Of a stretch of DNA of 64,000 nt, positions 22,701 to 34,600 are shown one piece after another. The stretch's first letter is position 1, and each line of letters opens with the position of its first letter. The notes under the pieces are model-generated. The model ran no database searches. It saw only the letters and a program-made list of their open reading frames with translations, and had not been told where the DNA came from. The stretch comes from Zygnema circumcarinatum (taxonomy: Eukaryota > Streptophyta > Zygnematophyceae > Zygnematales > Zygnemataceae), in the NCBI GenBank assembly GCA_037447605.1, contig CM074819.1, positions 290,479 to 354,478 of the forward strand, written 5' to 3'. Both the position numbers and the translations under genes were made by a program.

Positions 22701-25700
22701 AAGCCCAAATCATACATTTTATCCATGGCGCAGCAAGTTAAGCTACGTCAAAAATACGAAGTGAATTCGAAGGCTTACAGTGAAGGTGCCAAGAGGGGAA
22801 CACAGGGGGAAGTAGGAGCAGAGGGAGAAGGAGCCGGGGAAGGAGAAGGAGAAATAGTGATGGAAGGCGGAGTGAGCAGACAAGGCAGGAGGGTAAGAGG
22901 GGAAAGAGGGACAGGAAGAGCGGAGATGGGGAGGGAATGTAGAAGCGAGGTGGGAGCAGGAAGAGAAGGAGAAGGGAGTGAAAGTGGAGAGGGGGCAGGG
23001 ATCGGGAGCGGGAAGAGGGAAGGGAAGGGGGAGAGTGGGAGAGGAAGCTTTGCTTTCCTTTCATGCTTATGTCCTCTTCTTTTTTATGGGTTTGAAGCGT
23101 GGCTGAGACTTGGTTCTGCCTCCTTGTTCCTCCTGGAATGCGCTTCTTGGCGAGGTTTGGTGTGCTTGTGTCCGGCCGTCAACTGACTTCGGGTTTCAGG
23201 CTTAGGTGAGGCGTCAGGATAGGAAAGCACAAGCGTGAGGATGAGATGGGAGAGCCGTGGAAACAGAGTAGGAGAGCCACCCAGACAATCACGTGGATGA
23301 TTGTTGACGTGCTCCCAATTGTGGGAGGAGTGAACGATAACAGGATGTGGAAACACCTTGTGCGGTTCCCCCTCCTACTCCTCCTCCTCCACTTCCTCTC
23401 CTCTCCTCGTTCGCCCGCTCCATCCCCTCATACTCCTCTTCCTCCTCTCCCCCCGCCTCCTCCTTCTACACCTCCTCTCCCTCCTCTTTCTCTACTCTTC
23501 CGCCCGGTCCTCCCCCTCCTCCACTTCCCCTTCCTCCTCTTCCTCTCCTCATCCGCCCGCTCCGCCTCCCCCTCCTACTCCTCCTCCCCACCCCCCCTCC
23601 CTCTTCCTCCTCTTCCCTCTTCCCTCCCTCCTCCTACTCCTCTTCCCCCTCCTCTTCCGCCTTCCTCCTCCTACTCTTCCTCCTCCTGCTCGTCCTCCTC
23701 CTCCTCCTCCTCCTCCTTCTACTCCACCTCTTCCTCCCCCACCACCACTTTGAGGGAGGCTCAAAGCTGCGAGAGACCGCTATCTGCAGTTCCCAACGTT
23801 AGAGAGTCAGCCACACTCCCTATTCAGTCCCGACTTTAGAATCCCTTTAGAATCCTTTCCTCCTCGTCTTCCTCTGTGTTTGTTTCCCACATAATCCTAT
23901 CACTGTCGACTCTTTCGCTGCAGACCTCGCACCCCCACGCGCAGTCGGCCGGTGGCCTCGCCCGCCCGCGGCGTGAAAGCAAAGCGCCGCTCTCTCAGAG
24001 GGGACGGCTGCTTCGGGCTGCAGCAGGGGCTTGCCAAACGCGCGTAAGTCGGGAGAGGGAGGTGGAGGCCCCTGTACGAGAGAGAGGGAGAGGGAGAGAG
24101 GGAGAGAGGGAGAGAGGGAGAGCGAGCAAATCAACCTTCTAAGCACATGAGCTTGTGACTTGGAAGTTTCTGAAGTACACCTTCGAAGGTGCTTTTCGGG
24201 TTGGTTGGTCAACCATCTGGAAAGTCGTTTGTTTGTCTGAGATATCGTAGAAGCTAGAAGCTTTTCGCCTTCTGTTAGTGTTTATTGGAAAGCTTAAGGT
24301 TTGTAGTTTCGGAAGGCGGATTTGTCCACTTGATATTTTCTAAAATATCAAAAACTGTTCACCTTCACAAGCTCGCAGAAGTCCCCGCACTTCAAAAAAA
24401 AAAAAAACATCTCACTACTTTTTGAGATTGTTTTTGGCATCACTTGTCGAAATGTAGCTCCTAGAGGACTATTTTTTGTCCCTTTTCTATCGTTGTTAGG
24501 CCGCCATTGACATTAATTCTGCTCTCTCCATTCATCATGTCGATGACTTTTAGGGCAATGTCTAGTTTCTAGACTGTACAAAACTGATGCGTTATGTTTA
24601 TTCTCTCAATTCGAATCACTTCAATTTCCTGTCCTAAAGTTCTACGTTGCGTGTTAGCCCAAGAGCGTAAGTTTGTCGGATGTGACAAAGAGATGTGGTG
24701 TTTTTGCAACAGGAGGGACAATGTAAGGTGTTGCAGAGGCTGTGCTGTGAGAACTTTACTGTGAGTAAGCGGTGGGAGTGACCAAAGTTAACCAAAGTTT
24801 CATGTGGACGGAATACGATTAGTCATCGCGGGTGCTAAGCTCTGAAGGATTTGAAACCTTCCCTTTCAAGTTCACTAACAAACAGTTTTCTGGCATTGCA
24901 TGGTCTCTTTGTTTGTTCCCATCCCGAGTTCGACCCGGCTGATGGGGTCTATCTTGCTCAGGATTTGGACCTTGGCTTCCTCCATCATTCACTTCAACGT
25001 TTCTATGTAGTCAAACTGACAGCTCTGTTTCCTGCTGCCATGGAGTGAAGCGTGTACCTCCTGTTAACTGCTGATGCTTCGTTGCCGTGCTGCCAGTAGC
25101 AAATTTTCTAGGAAGGAAGGGAGGCCATGGTTGTGGAGGAAGTAGCGCACATGTATGATGGGTTTCTGAGGTCGGGTTTTCAATCTAACAAATGACATTT
25201 CTTATACTGACGTCCCATTTCCCATCCATGCCTCCCTGTTTTGGTCTGCAGCACATCTGACATCGCTCTCCTTCGTTCTCTGCGGCAGGCTGAGGAAATT
25301 CAACGACGCATTTGAGGAGTTGGCGCTGCAGCAGGGCACGTGGGTGGTGGTCGACGAAGAGAGGCGGCGCAAGATTCGACACGAGTGGTCGTCTGCGCTG
25401 AAGGATGTCTACGCAGCCTTCCTCATGCCCCACCGGTGGGGGGCCCTTTTAAACCCTCACTCCTACAACTCATGACCCAGGACACCCTTCTCTCTCCGTT
25501 TTCCTCTCCCCTGTTTTCTATTTGACCTGTTTTACTGCTGAAAAGGGCTTCGCTTTATGTCGAAGTCCTCTTCTGAATTGTACGATCATATATTGATAGA
25601 ACTGTGGAAATTCGTTCTGCATTAAGTTGCATGATGTCTGACGATGCGTCTGCGTGTCGCCAGGGACTACCTCGGGGATATCCGCTCCTATCGCTACTCT

Positions 25701-25751
25701 CCAAATCACATCGAGCGTGTTGTGCTCGACTACTTCTTCCTGGGAAGCTGA
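16726..25751 (+). CDS. EXO70: Exocyst complex subunit EXO70
   Basis: Core exons, all in phase: 18140-18202, 18322-18515, 18661-18900, 19083-19221, 19354-19581, 19734-19897, 20236-20346, 20507-20813, 22094-22240, 22583-22680, 23924-24043, 25289-25435, 25664-25751 (stop TGA). Tentative 5' exons: 16726-16818 (starts MAMIDAERDEED) and 17916-18005. About 743 codons in total. Diagnostic EXO70 motifs in order: SLEEEFEDALRKH, LLDMYTVIRKVES, PDGSVHATTSYVVNYV, LRELFLMNNCNYV, LRKFNDAFEEL with GTWVVVDEERRRK, and the C-terminal SYRYSPNHIERVVLDYFF. EXO70 binds plasma-membrane phosphoinositides and helps the exocyst tether secretory vesicles. Oddities: an Arg/Ser-rich insert (exons 22583-24043) before the last conserved block, an acidic Glu-Gly expansion in exon 20507-20813, and a purine-only intron. 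The first two exons and the 22583 acceptor are the least certain parts. Confidence 0.87.
20573..20665 (+). repeat. GAGAGG/GAGGGC array inside EXO70 coding sequence
   Basis: A hexamer-like purine array that stays open in the EXO70 frame and encodes alternating Glu-Gly between AKREGE and VRSLVSGE. It lies just before the conserved FLMNN helix. Confidence 0.8.
20826..22078 (+). repeat. 1.25-kb GGAGAGA purine tract filling an EXO70 intron
   Basis: Almost every base on the + strand is A or G, in irregular GGAGAGAGGAGAGA units. It occupies most of the intron 20814-22093. The very long Glu-Arg-Gly frames (+) and Leu-Ser-Pro frames (-) over it are artefacts: open in several phases at once, with no other composition. 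Confidence 0.97.
22425..22490. repeat. (TCCC)n pyrimidine array in EXO70 intron
   Basis: Tandem TCCC/CTCC units within the intron 22241-22582, pyrimidine on the coding strand, opposite in strand bias to the preceding intron. Confidence 0.85.
23360..23755. repeat. (TCC)n-rich pyrimidine tract in EXO70 intron
   Basis: About 400 bases of TCC/CCT/CTT triplets within the intron 22681-23923. The Ser-Pro-Leu frames here are microsatellite artefacts. Confidence 0.9.
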
Positions 25752-26978
25752 CGGCCTCAGGGACGCACGGGGGCTTGTGATGGCCTTCAAGCGGAGATGC
25801 AGATGCAGGAGTGTAGAGAGCAGAGAGGGGTGGGTCTATGTAGCCAGCCAGGTACGCAGAGGGAGGGCAAGCGGTTGCCAAGGAATTTGCAGCTAATGGC
25901 GGTTGTACGGCGAGCTCGGGGCCCCATTCAGCAGCGCTGCTCTCCTTCTATGATGATGGCGCACATAATTGTAATGTGTAAATGTTGACGGGACGTGACG
26001 GTGCGGGACGGGATGGGGCGGGGCGGGGGTGGGCGGGATGTGGAAATGTTGTAGACCTGCAGCCTCTCAGAGTGAATAAATTTCCCATGTTGCAGAACCA
26101 GAGAGAGAACGTGTCTAAGTACCGCAGACAGACGGGTGCAAAACGATGATGTGCGCGGAAGGAAGAGAAGCGGCACTAAAGAGTCTCTACCGAGAATTAC
26201 GGCCGCAGATGCTCCTCGGGTTACATCACTTTATTTAGAGTTTCTAGGGCTTCCTGAGTCAAGCGCAGAGTGCTTCCTGGGTCAACCAGAGAACTGGGGA
26301 ACGCCGTGACCGTTTGGAACCTGTTTCACCGTTAGGTTCTTTGGTTCCTTCTTCATCCAAAATTACAGTAGCATTCCTCACCTTACAAACTAAAATGGAA
26401 ATCGCCATTTGTCACTTTTCAAATACACAAAAGATTTAATTTTTAATTAAATTAATTTAGAATCATAACAAGGTACGGTATCCTCAAAATTTCTTTTTTT
26501 TTCTACCCTACGTTTTACCCAGTTGCTTGGCTCTGTGCTTGTGTAAGTCTGAACTAACTGCGCAAATGCAAGCAATGTACGGCTGCATCCTCACTGCAGA
26601 TCACTACCACACATCCCAGAGGTTGAGAAAGCTTCACCCCCCAATTGAACCTGTAAGGGGAGCAGGATCCACCCCACCTCCAGGTGGGCATTTCAAAATC
26701 CCGTGATGAGCGATTACTAGACGTCAACTCTGCCGGCTTCTGCAGAATTTATTACCTTAAGTTGGGCGTTCTTTGGCGTTCGACATTCGTCCTCCGCCTG
26801 CCTGACTGCGCGGCAGCCCATTGCCATTGCCCGCCCTCCTCACTGCACTCGGAACGCTCCTCCGGTTCGGACCAGTCCGGACCAGTCCGGACCAGTCGCG
26901 GACCAGTCCGGAGCAGTCCAGGACCAGTCCCGGAGCAGTCCGGAGCAGGCCCCGGCCGGCCCTCGGGTGAGTTCCAAG
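25752..26978. other. Intergenic region between convergent EXO70 and GT-A genes
   Basis: It should contain both 3' UTRs. 26380-26500 is AT-rich. A 10-bp tandem repeat lies at 26866-26950. No coding signal seen. Confidence 0.55.
26866..26950. repeat. 10-bp tandem repeat (CCGGACCAGT)
   Basis: About eight units of CCGGACCAGT and variants (CCGGAGCAGT), just 3' of the GT-A gene stop at 26979. Confidence 0.88.
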
Positions 26979-29900
26979 TCACAGCCACGGATCGACGGGC
27001 AGCAGGAAAAGGTTCACCCGCTGGACCTCGCGGAAAATTCGATCTTCTTCTTGCAGCCACGGGCCGTTGAGCTGACTGTTTCTTGCGCGGATGTACTGCT
27101 GCTTGCCGGCGTACGTCCCCCCCAACGCCTTCGCTTCAAAGAATAGGCCTTCTGAAAACATGTGTGCGACCTGATAGCCCGCAAGCCACATGCGCATGGC
27201 CATGTCCCAGTCACAAAATATCCCGCTTTCTCCTTTCTTGCCCATTATCCCTTCATCTTGCCCGCCCAGCTCGAAGTAAACTCTCTTCCGGTAGATAGTC
27301 GGGGAAGAATCGACAACCGTTGCAAAGTGCATCCTTACATTCGTGACCGAGTCAAACAGCGGCATGTTGTCTCTGCGGTCTGACATTCTTCCAATCCACG
27401 CCATAAAAGGTCGGTTGTTGTCGACTGCGAAGCTCGACCCCCGCATCCCTATGAGGCCCACATTCGGCCATGCATGCAGCACGGATTGCAGCCGCGGCAT
27501 CCACATGCAGCTGGCAGGAGGCTCTTCGTCGTCTTGGAGGAGAACCAAAAGGTCGCCCTTTGCAACTTGAGCGGCTCGATTATAGCCCCTCACTTCATTC
27601 ACGTTGTGGGAAAACACAAGCACAAGGAACTTTCCAGGCCTGGTCTCTTGCCAAAGCTTCTTCCACTTTGCCGCAGTTGAGGGCTCATCCACATTCACCA
27701 CCAATTCCGTCGTAAGACCAGAGACGGACCCTTCGCCCAGCGAGCCACAAGTGCAGTCGTACAAACGTGTCACAATTTTTTCCATGAGGTCGGGCTGCCG
27801 AAAATACTGCAGCAACATGCTGACTTTCACATTCTCGGGGTACCGGAAGGGGTCCCGCTTCCACACTCCCTGGGGTGCCATCCGTCCACCATCTCTTCGC
27901 CTATCGCTACACGTGGCAGTCAGCCAGCGTCTCTCACTACAACGGTTCCGCCATAGGAGGCTCGTGCCCTCGCCCTTCTCTGAGTCTCCATGTGCTTCCT
28001 CCGTTCCGTTCCTTTCGCTTCGCCGCAAAGCCTGCGGGCAGCGCGCGCCTGCACGCGGCGGCCGCAGCTTCAGGCAACTGGACGAAAAAAATACTACTTA
28101 TGCACGGTCTGTTTGTGGTCCGCATAGCTCCACTATGAGAGAAAAATGAATGAGACTGCACCTTCCCAGAGTCTCCCTTGCAACAGATGTAGGCGTTTGG
28201 CCATTCGTTCGGGAAATCGCGCTTTCGCGGATGCATCCACAGCGGCCCGCCAGCCGCCACGTGCCGCTGGGCGGCCTGCTCCGAGGGGTCGAGTGTCATT
28301 ACGAGCTGCCACGTGGCGTGTTTCTAGAAGTTCGCGACGACGCAGGTTGGCAGCCTGGTGGACCCATGTGAGACCGAATGGAGGGTCAAAAATCCGAATG
28401 ATGTGTCTCAAACCTTCCTTGTGAAAGAAAAAGCTTCACGGTCGGATATCTTCAGTGAGAGCCGGTTGACACCATTCCCGGTTGATGTGTGAGGGCAAAC
28501 TGCCTGAGGTCACCTGAACAGCAGCGGCTAAAGTCTCCTCCTGAGCCAAGGCTGCTGCTATGGCGCGTCTGAGAGCTGTCTCCAAAGGGCGAAACTCAAG
28601 CCTTCTTCTCAGCCTTAACGCCGGGTCCACTGACGGAGCCAAACGCTTTCCTGAATAGCCTCTGAAAAGAACGAAAGCAGCATGCTTTGCTAAGAAAGTT
28701 GGCAGGAACAATAAAGTTGTACAACACTTAGGGGGAGAGCAAGAGAAGAGGGTGAGTGAGAGAGAAAGAGAGAGAGAGTGAGAAACAGAGACGGAGAGAG
28801 GAGCAGCGACGTAAGACTGAGGAAAGTGATTGATGCCAGTGTACTGTAACACTAACGACCTTATAAACGTTTGGAGCAATAGATGGTACAATCGGTTGAA
28901 TTAACTTGTCTAGCGAAAAAAGGCCTAGACCTAAAAAATGGTTCTCAAGCAGAATACAAAATTTTATTATTAAGTTGTTTCTGATTAAATCTGTTATATG
29001 ACATTTTTTTTTTTAAGACTGCTTTTTGAAATTTCCAAAAAATTGATGTGATGTAGGTTCCATTCGTTTTGGTGTTCCTGTCTGCTCAACCTTCGCGCAC
29101 TTTGAGCGTGAAGACCACAAACCGCTGAGCTTATGTTGCTGCCGCTTTGAAAACTAACTATACGAGAACGAACAAAGGATCAAAGGCGCGGTTGTTGGCC
29201 AATTTCACAGAATTGCCGCTGTCTGGCAAGGATGTCAATCTTGAACCGCGGAACACGGAGAAAAGAAATCTCGCCTTCGAATTCCGCCTGTTCGAAGATG
29301 TCAGCACATGCAGTTTTTCTCTGCAGTGTCAGGGCACACTCAGTGCAATCCAAGAGCAGACTGGAGCTCATTTTTTACCTAACGACGAAACTGCTGCAGG
29401 AATTCCATTGTCATTTCGATACTCGCTCTCAAACTTCATCATACTTTCACACTCACACAGTTCCCACTCGCTTTCATTCTTACTAATACACTTATTCTCA
29501 GTAGGTTCACTGATTCTCAAGTTCACGTTCCGCTCGCACTCCCATTCTCAATTCCTCTCCTGCTCTCACTCCCCCATCTTTTCGTTCTGCCGAGTCATAG
29601 TGTCGAACTGGTTGACATTACAAAAGTCAGTTTTTTGCGACTCAAGCAGACCCCATCAGCGCTTGCGGTTATGTCAAAATTACATTTGTTGACACCTCAT
29701 GTCCAATAATGAAGTAGAGATCAAAGTGCAAAATGCCCTCAGAGTTCGGAGTGGGCGGAGGTAAAAGCGAGTCGCTTAAAGGAAAGCAGAGCGGAGGAGT
29801 TTCCAGGCAGGTAGTCAAGCGAAGCGGCATTGCCTTGGCAAGAGCCCCACCTGAGCTGGCTCCAGAGCAGCCCTGCGACAAGCGCTCCGACAACGACGCC

Positions 29901-30026
29901 GGCGCAGAGCGCGGGGAGGTGCAGGCCCACCCTCGCCCTCACCCGCCCTGGCCCCGCCGCCCGGCGCAGGCCCGCGGCCCCGTCCGCGGCAGCGGCAGGA
30001 GAAGGGGCGGGGGCCATGGCCGCCAT
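26979..30026 (-). CDS. Type II membrane glycosyltransferase, GT-A fold (GT2-like)
   Basis: Exons on the minus strand: 30026-29851, 28661-28514, 28354-28162 and 28048-26979 (stop), phases 2, 0 and 1, 529 codons. Exon 1 starts MAAMAPAP and holds a membrane anchor (LCAGVVVGALVAGLLW), as in Golgi enzymes. The catalytic exon has VLVFSHN, GYNRAAQVAKGD, the acidic LLQDDEEPP (candidate DxD metal site, near residue 345), VVDSSPTIYRK, LGGQDEG and DWDMAMRMWLAGYQVAH, a GT-A-like order ending with a probable catalytic acidic residue. It is a clear paralogue of the gene at 48206-51541, with the same exon-2/3 and exon-3/4 intron phases. The 5' edge of the last exon is less sure because similarity to the paralogue begins only at VWKR. 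Donor and acceptor sugars unknown. Confidence 0.78.
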
Positions 30027-30125
30027 CAGCGCGCTGCGGTGCGAGGGCGAGGGCGAGGGCAAGAGCCCGCCACCATGGCCGTGGCGGCCATGGCTTTGCC
30101 GCTGCCTGCCGCCTGGCAGTCCCGC

Positions 30126-30184
30126 CCGTGCTGTATCGTATTGTATCGTATCGAATTATATCGTATCGAACCGCGGCGAGTCGT
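30126..30184. repeat. Degenerate TCGTA pentamer array
   Basis: Repeated TATCGTATCG-type units 100-160 bp upstream of the GT-A start codon at 30026. Confidence 0.75.
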
Positions 30185-30223
30185 ATCGTATCGTGAACGC
30201 TGCGCAGGTCGGAGCATTGGATC

Positions 30224-30484
30224 AACCGTTGGAATGGTTCGAACCATTGATTAGAGACCCAGCCAACCATTGCTAATGATTCCAACCACTGGAAAACCAT
30301 TGGATGGCAATGGTTGGACGTCTACTGGTTGGCAACCAGTCGAATGGTTGGCAAGCATTGGCATCCAATGGTTCTGCACCATTCGATTGGTTGCCAACCA
30401 TTGGCATCCACTTGTTCCGAACAAGTCGAATAGTTGTTTCGATCCGACGCCAAGGGTTGGCAACCAGTCGACTGGTTGGTCCAA
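30224..30484. repeat. Block of interleaved TGGTTGG and CCAACCA motifs
   Basis: Within 260 bp, words such as CAATGGTTGG, GGTTGGCAACCAGTCG and TTGGTTGCCAACC recur in both orientations, giving many possible stem-loops. It lies in the presumed promoter of the GT-A gene. Confidence 0.8.
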
Positions 30485-30627
30485 TGGCCCGACCTGTAAG
30501 GCGCTTGCGCTTCCACGGAAACGCTGCGGATGTTTCGAATCCGCTCACAACTTCGAAATCCAAAGAATAGGGAATAACACCCTCAGAATGACTGCCGGGA
30601 TTTTAATGTAAGGCTTTAGGAAACGAG

Positions 30628-30725
30628 GAGTGGATGTGGCATTGATCCCACGATGGCGATGATGTTATCGAATGTACATGGACGAAAATCAGCAAGGGGA
30701 ACCACGAGGGACTGGGCGCAAAGGA
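30628..30725. repeat. Dispersed repeat, copy 1
   Basis: Shares GGCGATGATG, ACATGGAC, GGGGAACCACGAGG and CTGGGCG.CAAAGGAC, in the same order and spacing, with 43908-44013. A weaker relative may lie near 5870. Confidence 0.7.
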
Positions 30726-31669
30726 CATTTCCTTTTCAGGAAACGCATTGAATGATTGAAGGTAAAAGACGTTCGGAAAGGTAATGATGTTGGGAGGCTT
30801 CCCTCTAAATCAAGCAACATTCAAATGAGGCCGCTGGTTGTCATTCGGTCAAGATTATTCAAGATTGTACGGCTGGCTGGCTGGTGGCTGGCTGCCGCAC
30901 GGCAAGCGGGAAGTCTGCCGAGCTGTTGTGCGGACGCGGAGGAGGCATCCGTCCATCCCTTGGTACTGCACGACTGCGGGGAGGGGGGGGCTGGTCCGGC
31001 TGGTTGAAAGCCTTCCGATGAAGGCACAACTGGCGGAGGCGACACACTTGAGTTCCGCTTGGGGTGCAGACCGCTCTGCGAGCATGAAAAGAGCGGGATT
31101 GAATATGGGATAGGATTCCAGTGCAGCCAGGCAGAACACCCGCCATGTATGATTTACTCACTCTGACTCAAAACGTAAAACGACAAAGAAGTGACTATAT
31201 TCTTGACAGATTGTCAAAGGGGGCGCCGAGCTCTCACTGCTCAATTGGTTGCGCCGCTTGGTCTCACATGTGCGACGGCCTCGTGAACACTCGACTAGCA
31301 CAAGAGCGATTCCTCCGGGAATCGCGGCAAACTGTGCCTTGATGCGACCGTTCAATCGTGCACTCCATTGGCATTGAGATGATAGGTGCCATCCAAATGA
31401 CGGCTTCACAGAGTGACAAGGCCATGAAGGCATTTTACCGGGCTTCATGGGCGCGGGTTCCCGGGCGGGAAGTTTTCCTCGCCACAGGGTGGCCCATGAC
31501 TGATGAACGCCGTCAACTCGGATTGCAGCATGCAAGGGGCACTAGCTGAGATAAAATACAAGTGATTTAACATCATAAAAACTACACAACACTTCCCCAA
31601 AGCCTTCAAATCCGCCAACCCTTCTCAATATATCCTTTTCTTTTTCTTCTTCGTTCTATCGCCAGCCCG

Positions 31670-34600
31670 TCATCTGCGCTCGCAGTCGCATTCCGTGCCG
31701 TGGTTCTCCACCAGCGCGACCTCGTCCCGCGGCCCGAGGTCGAAGCCGAGCGCGTCCTTGAGGCGGCGCAGGACGAGGGCCGCCCAACAGAGCACGTCCT
31801 GCTGCCTCATGCGCGTCAGGAAGTGCCGCCGCGCGCTCTCACTGATGGCCTTCAGCGCGCCCCTGTCCTTGAACACGTCCGCAATCTCCTGCACCAGGAT
31901 ACCAACCCTCCACGCAAGTCCTGGCCATCGCATACGCTCACACCTTAAAGCAACAACAAAGAAACCCACCACAATGAACTCCGTGATGCACCGCCCCCCT
32001 CGCTCACCTGTTCAAACTCCTCCGGAGCGACCTCCAGCTGCAGAAAGTCAGCCATGGGTCGCAGTGCCAGCTCATAGTACTCTCGCTTGTTGCGTTTTTG
32101 CGTCACCAGGACCGCCCCCGAAGCCACAACGTCCCATGGCTGCACGGTGCTGTCCTCCTCGCGGAGCATGACGAGTTTGTTCTGAAAAACGGAGCCGTCT
32201 TGGGCATCGAACACCAGTTTATCCGTGCGCTCTTCCCAGGACGGCAAGCTCCCTAAGAGCTCCCAGTCCTTGCCTCCCAGAGAGGTGTTGATAGTGTGAA
32301 GGGAGGGGAAGGGAACGTCCTGAAAGTTGGCCTCCGTGACGGGCCCGAGGACAGGTGGCATAAAGGAGCCGGAGGGCGATATGGGGGAGTTATATGGGTG
32401 CCAGTAGAACTCAACATCCACCATTTTCACTTTTCGCAAAAGCGATAAAATGAGAGTGTTGAAAGCTTCCCTTGCAGGGTCTCTGTCTTCTGGATTGCTA
32501 CAGTACAGCTTGTTGGAGAGGATAGTACAGCGAACCACCTGCTTATCACCCCACCAAGCAAATAACGAGGCTTGGCATCAACATAAAGTAAATGGTAACG
32601 AAACACATGACCGTCGTTTAGACAGGAAACTCGTGAATCTGCGGTATACTGTAGTTTGCATGAACACCAACTATCCTGACTCAAAAGAAAACAAAAGGAA
32701 AACGTACAGATATAATTATTTGAAGGACCATGTGATCGGAGGATTTTACAGCTTTTTACATACATTCGGCAGATCTGGCGCACCGCGCCCTTGAAACATG
32801 TCCCAATTCACTCCTCGTGATCCCCAAAAAGAGAATAAATCCGATATCCTGTTTGCATCTGCGGACGGACGACCACACATCTCGCCCGTAAGAAGGCCAC
32901 AACGAGACTCATCTCCCATACTGCATGAAGGATATAGGAACATCAATAATGGGACCTGGGACAATATTACATCGCCCTTTGATGACCATCCTTAATGCAG
33001 ACATTCACTCCTATTGCTTATTTGGAAGGCTCATGACAGTGCTCGATCATTGAGAGCCGGTGGGAAAGACTCTGAATCTATTGTCAATCTCTTCCAGGCA
33101 TTTCTTCCCTCCCAAATGCGCCAAAAGGAAAAAAAAAAAAAAAAAAAACCCGTACATCTCTCCCGGGAACCTCCTTCATACAAAAACAGATACAGCCGTG
33201 ATTTTCTGAGTTTTCACGGCCGCTGCATTCCAGGATAAGCCCGTGTTTAAATCTGTGGATTGAATCACCTTCAGCTGAACACTGGTATTGTTGGAGAAAC
33301 TGCTCAAACTCCAACGGGCAGTCGCATTCATCAGGAAGAACATATGCCTCCATAAGTACTTCATCGCGGTTGTCAGCATTCACCACCCTGCACACTCAAA
33401 ACCAACAACCCGACATTGTCTAGAACGAGTGAACTTGAGACATCCGAACTTTTCCCAACAGCAGTTCACGTGGAACAAACACAGGGCGTCTGTCTATATG
33501 TCAAATTATTGGGGCACATACTGACGAAGTGCAAAGAAGTCAAGCAGATCGTACTTCCTTGAAGACTCGCACAGTCCCGCCTTTCCCCCACCTGTACTGA
33601 CCCGCCTCCGTGGGACGGTACGAGTAGAGCTGGAAGCCCTCGAGTGCGCCGAGTGGCCGCAGCGCCACGTCAGCGGCCGCGCCCACCATGACCGGGGTTG
33701 GCGCACCACCGGGCGCGCAGAGGACCCTGGAAGGCAGGGGCAGACTGTGCCTGCTCGCCGCCTTGCCTCTGCCCTCTCCTGCATAAACGACCGGGCAACG
33801 CGGCTCACCCCTTTGCCAAGAACAAACACACATCTAGGACTGCTCTGCAACATGTTTAATACTCATGCACCCTAACACTTTTGCACCAAGGCTGCCTATT
33901 TTACAGACTACTAAAACGTCTCTACCTCTTTCAGCATTCTTCCGCTCCCCGTCAGACTTGTAGCTGGATGACTTCATGAAACATTCAGAGGCTTGAATGG
34001 AATGTTGCACGGGACAACGAGGACAGAAGCCCCTCTGGAGCACTTCTAGCCCACCGAGAGGAAAAACAGTTTTATGTTTCCTATGTTTCCTTAGTATTCC
34101 CAGGTCGCAGCAGTTTTAACGGGCTTGCGTCCATGTTTCTGAGTCTGGACGTTTACCAATTCGTATGATTTCGATCGCACTGCAAAGCGCCGTGCCAGCA
34201 GAAGCATGAAAGTCGACAACAATGGCGTGCTCTTCCGTTTCCTTCACTTGGATGTCAAAGCCGGGAATCTCGAAGCGCCGGTCTGGTCCCACTGCTGCCG
34301 CCACGTCGACGTCCTTCGCTGCAATCTCCCCTTGCACTAGGACAGTGAAGACTCGCTTTCCAGTGTCCTTCCAATGGGGTTCATACGTATGTACGTGAAC
34401 TCGATAATCGCCCGGCCGTATGGGGAAATTATAGCCAAAATCTGCCCCAACTCTGCCTGATTTACAAAGGGGCTCCTGTAACTTCGTCTGCACTGTTTCA
34501 GATTTCCCAGATTTCTCCACGTTAAGGAAGGAATCCTCTGGATAGAAGACTTTGGAGACAAGCTCGCCATTTTCACAGCTAATAAGTGCATCCTCGAGAC

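Larger units (their letters stand above)
30027..31669. other. Intergenic region with repetitive promoter DNA
   Basis: Upstream of the minus-strand GT-A gene and downstream of the minus-strand malectin-GT90 gene. It holds TCGTA repeats (30126-30184), a dense ATGGTTGG/CCAACCAT block (30224-30484) and a dispersed repeat (30628-30725). No gene found in 30750-31669. Confidence 0.5.

Noticed and set aside
23360-23839. Ser-Pro-Leu-rich frames of 130-200 codons
   Set aside because: TCC microsatellite inside an EXO70 intron; no domain and multiple open phases.
32571-32783. Frame with FRYHLLYVDAKPRYLLGG upstream of the GT90 exon
   Set aside because: It is in a different phase from the GT90 reading and overlaps the intron. 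The acceptor CCAAG at 32571 gives the family sequence RCTILSNKLYC in phase.
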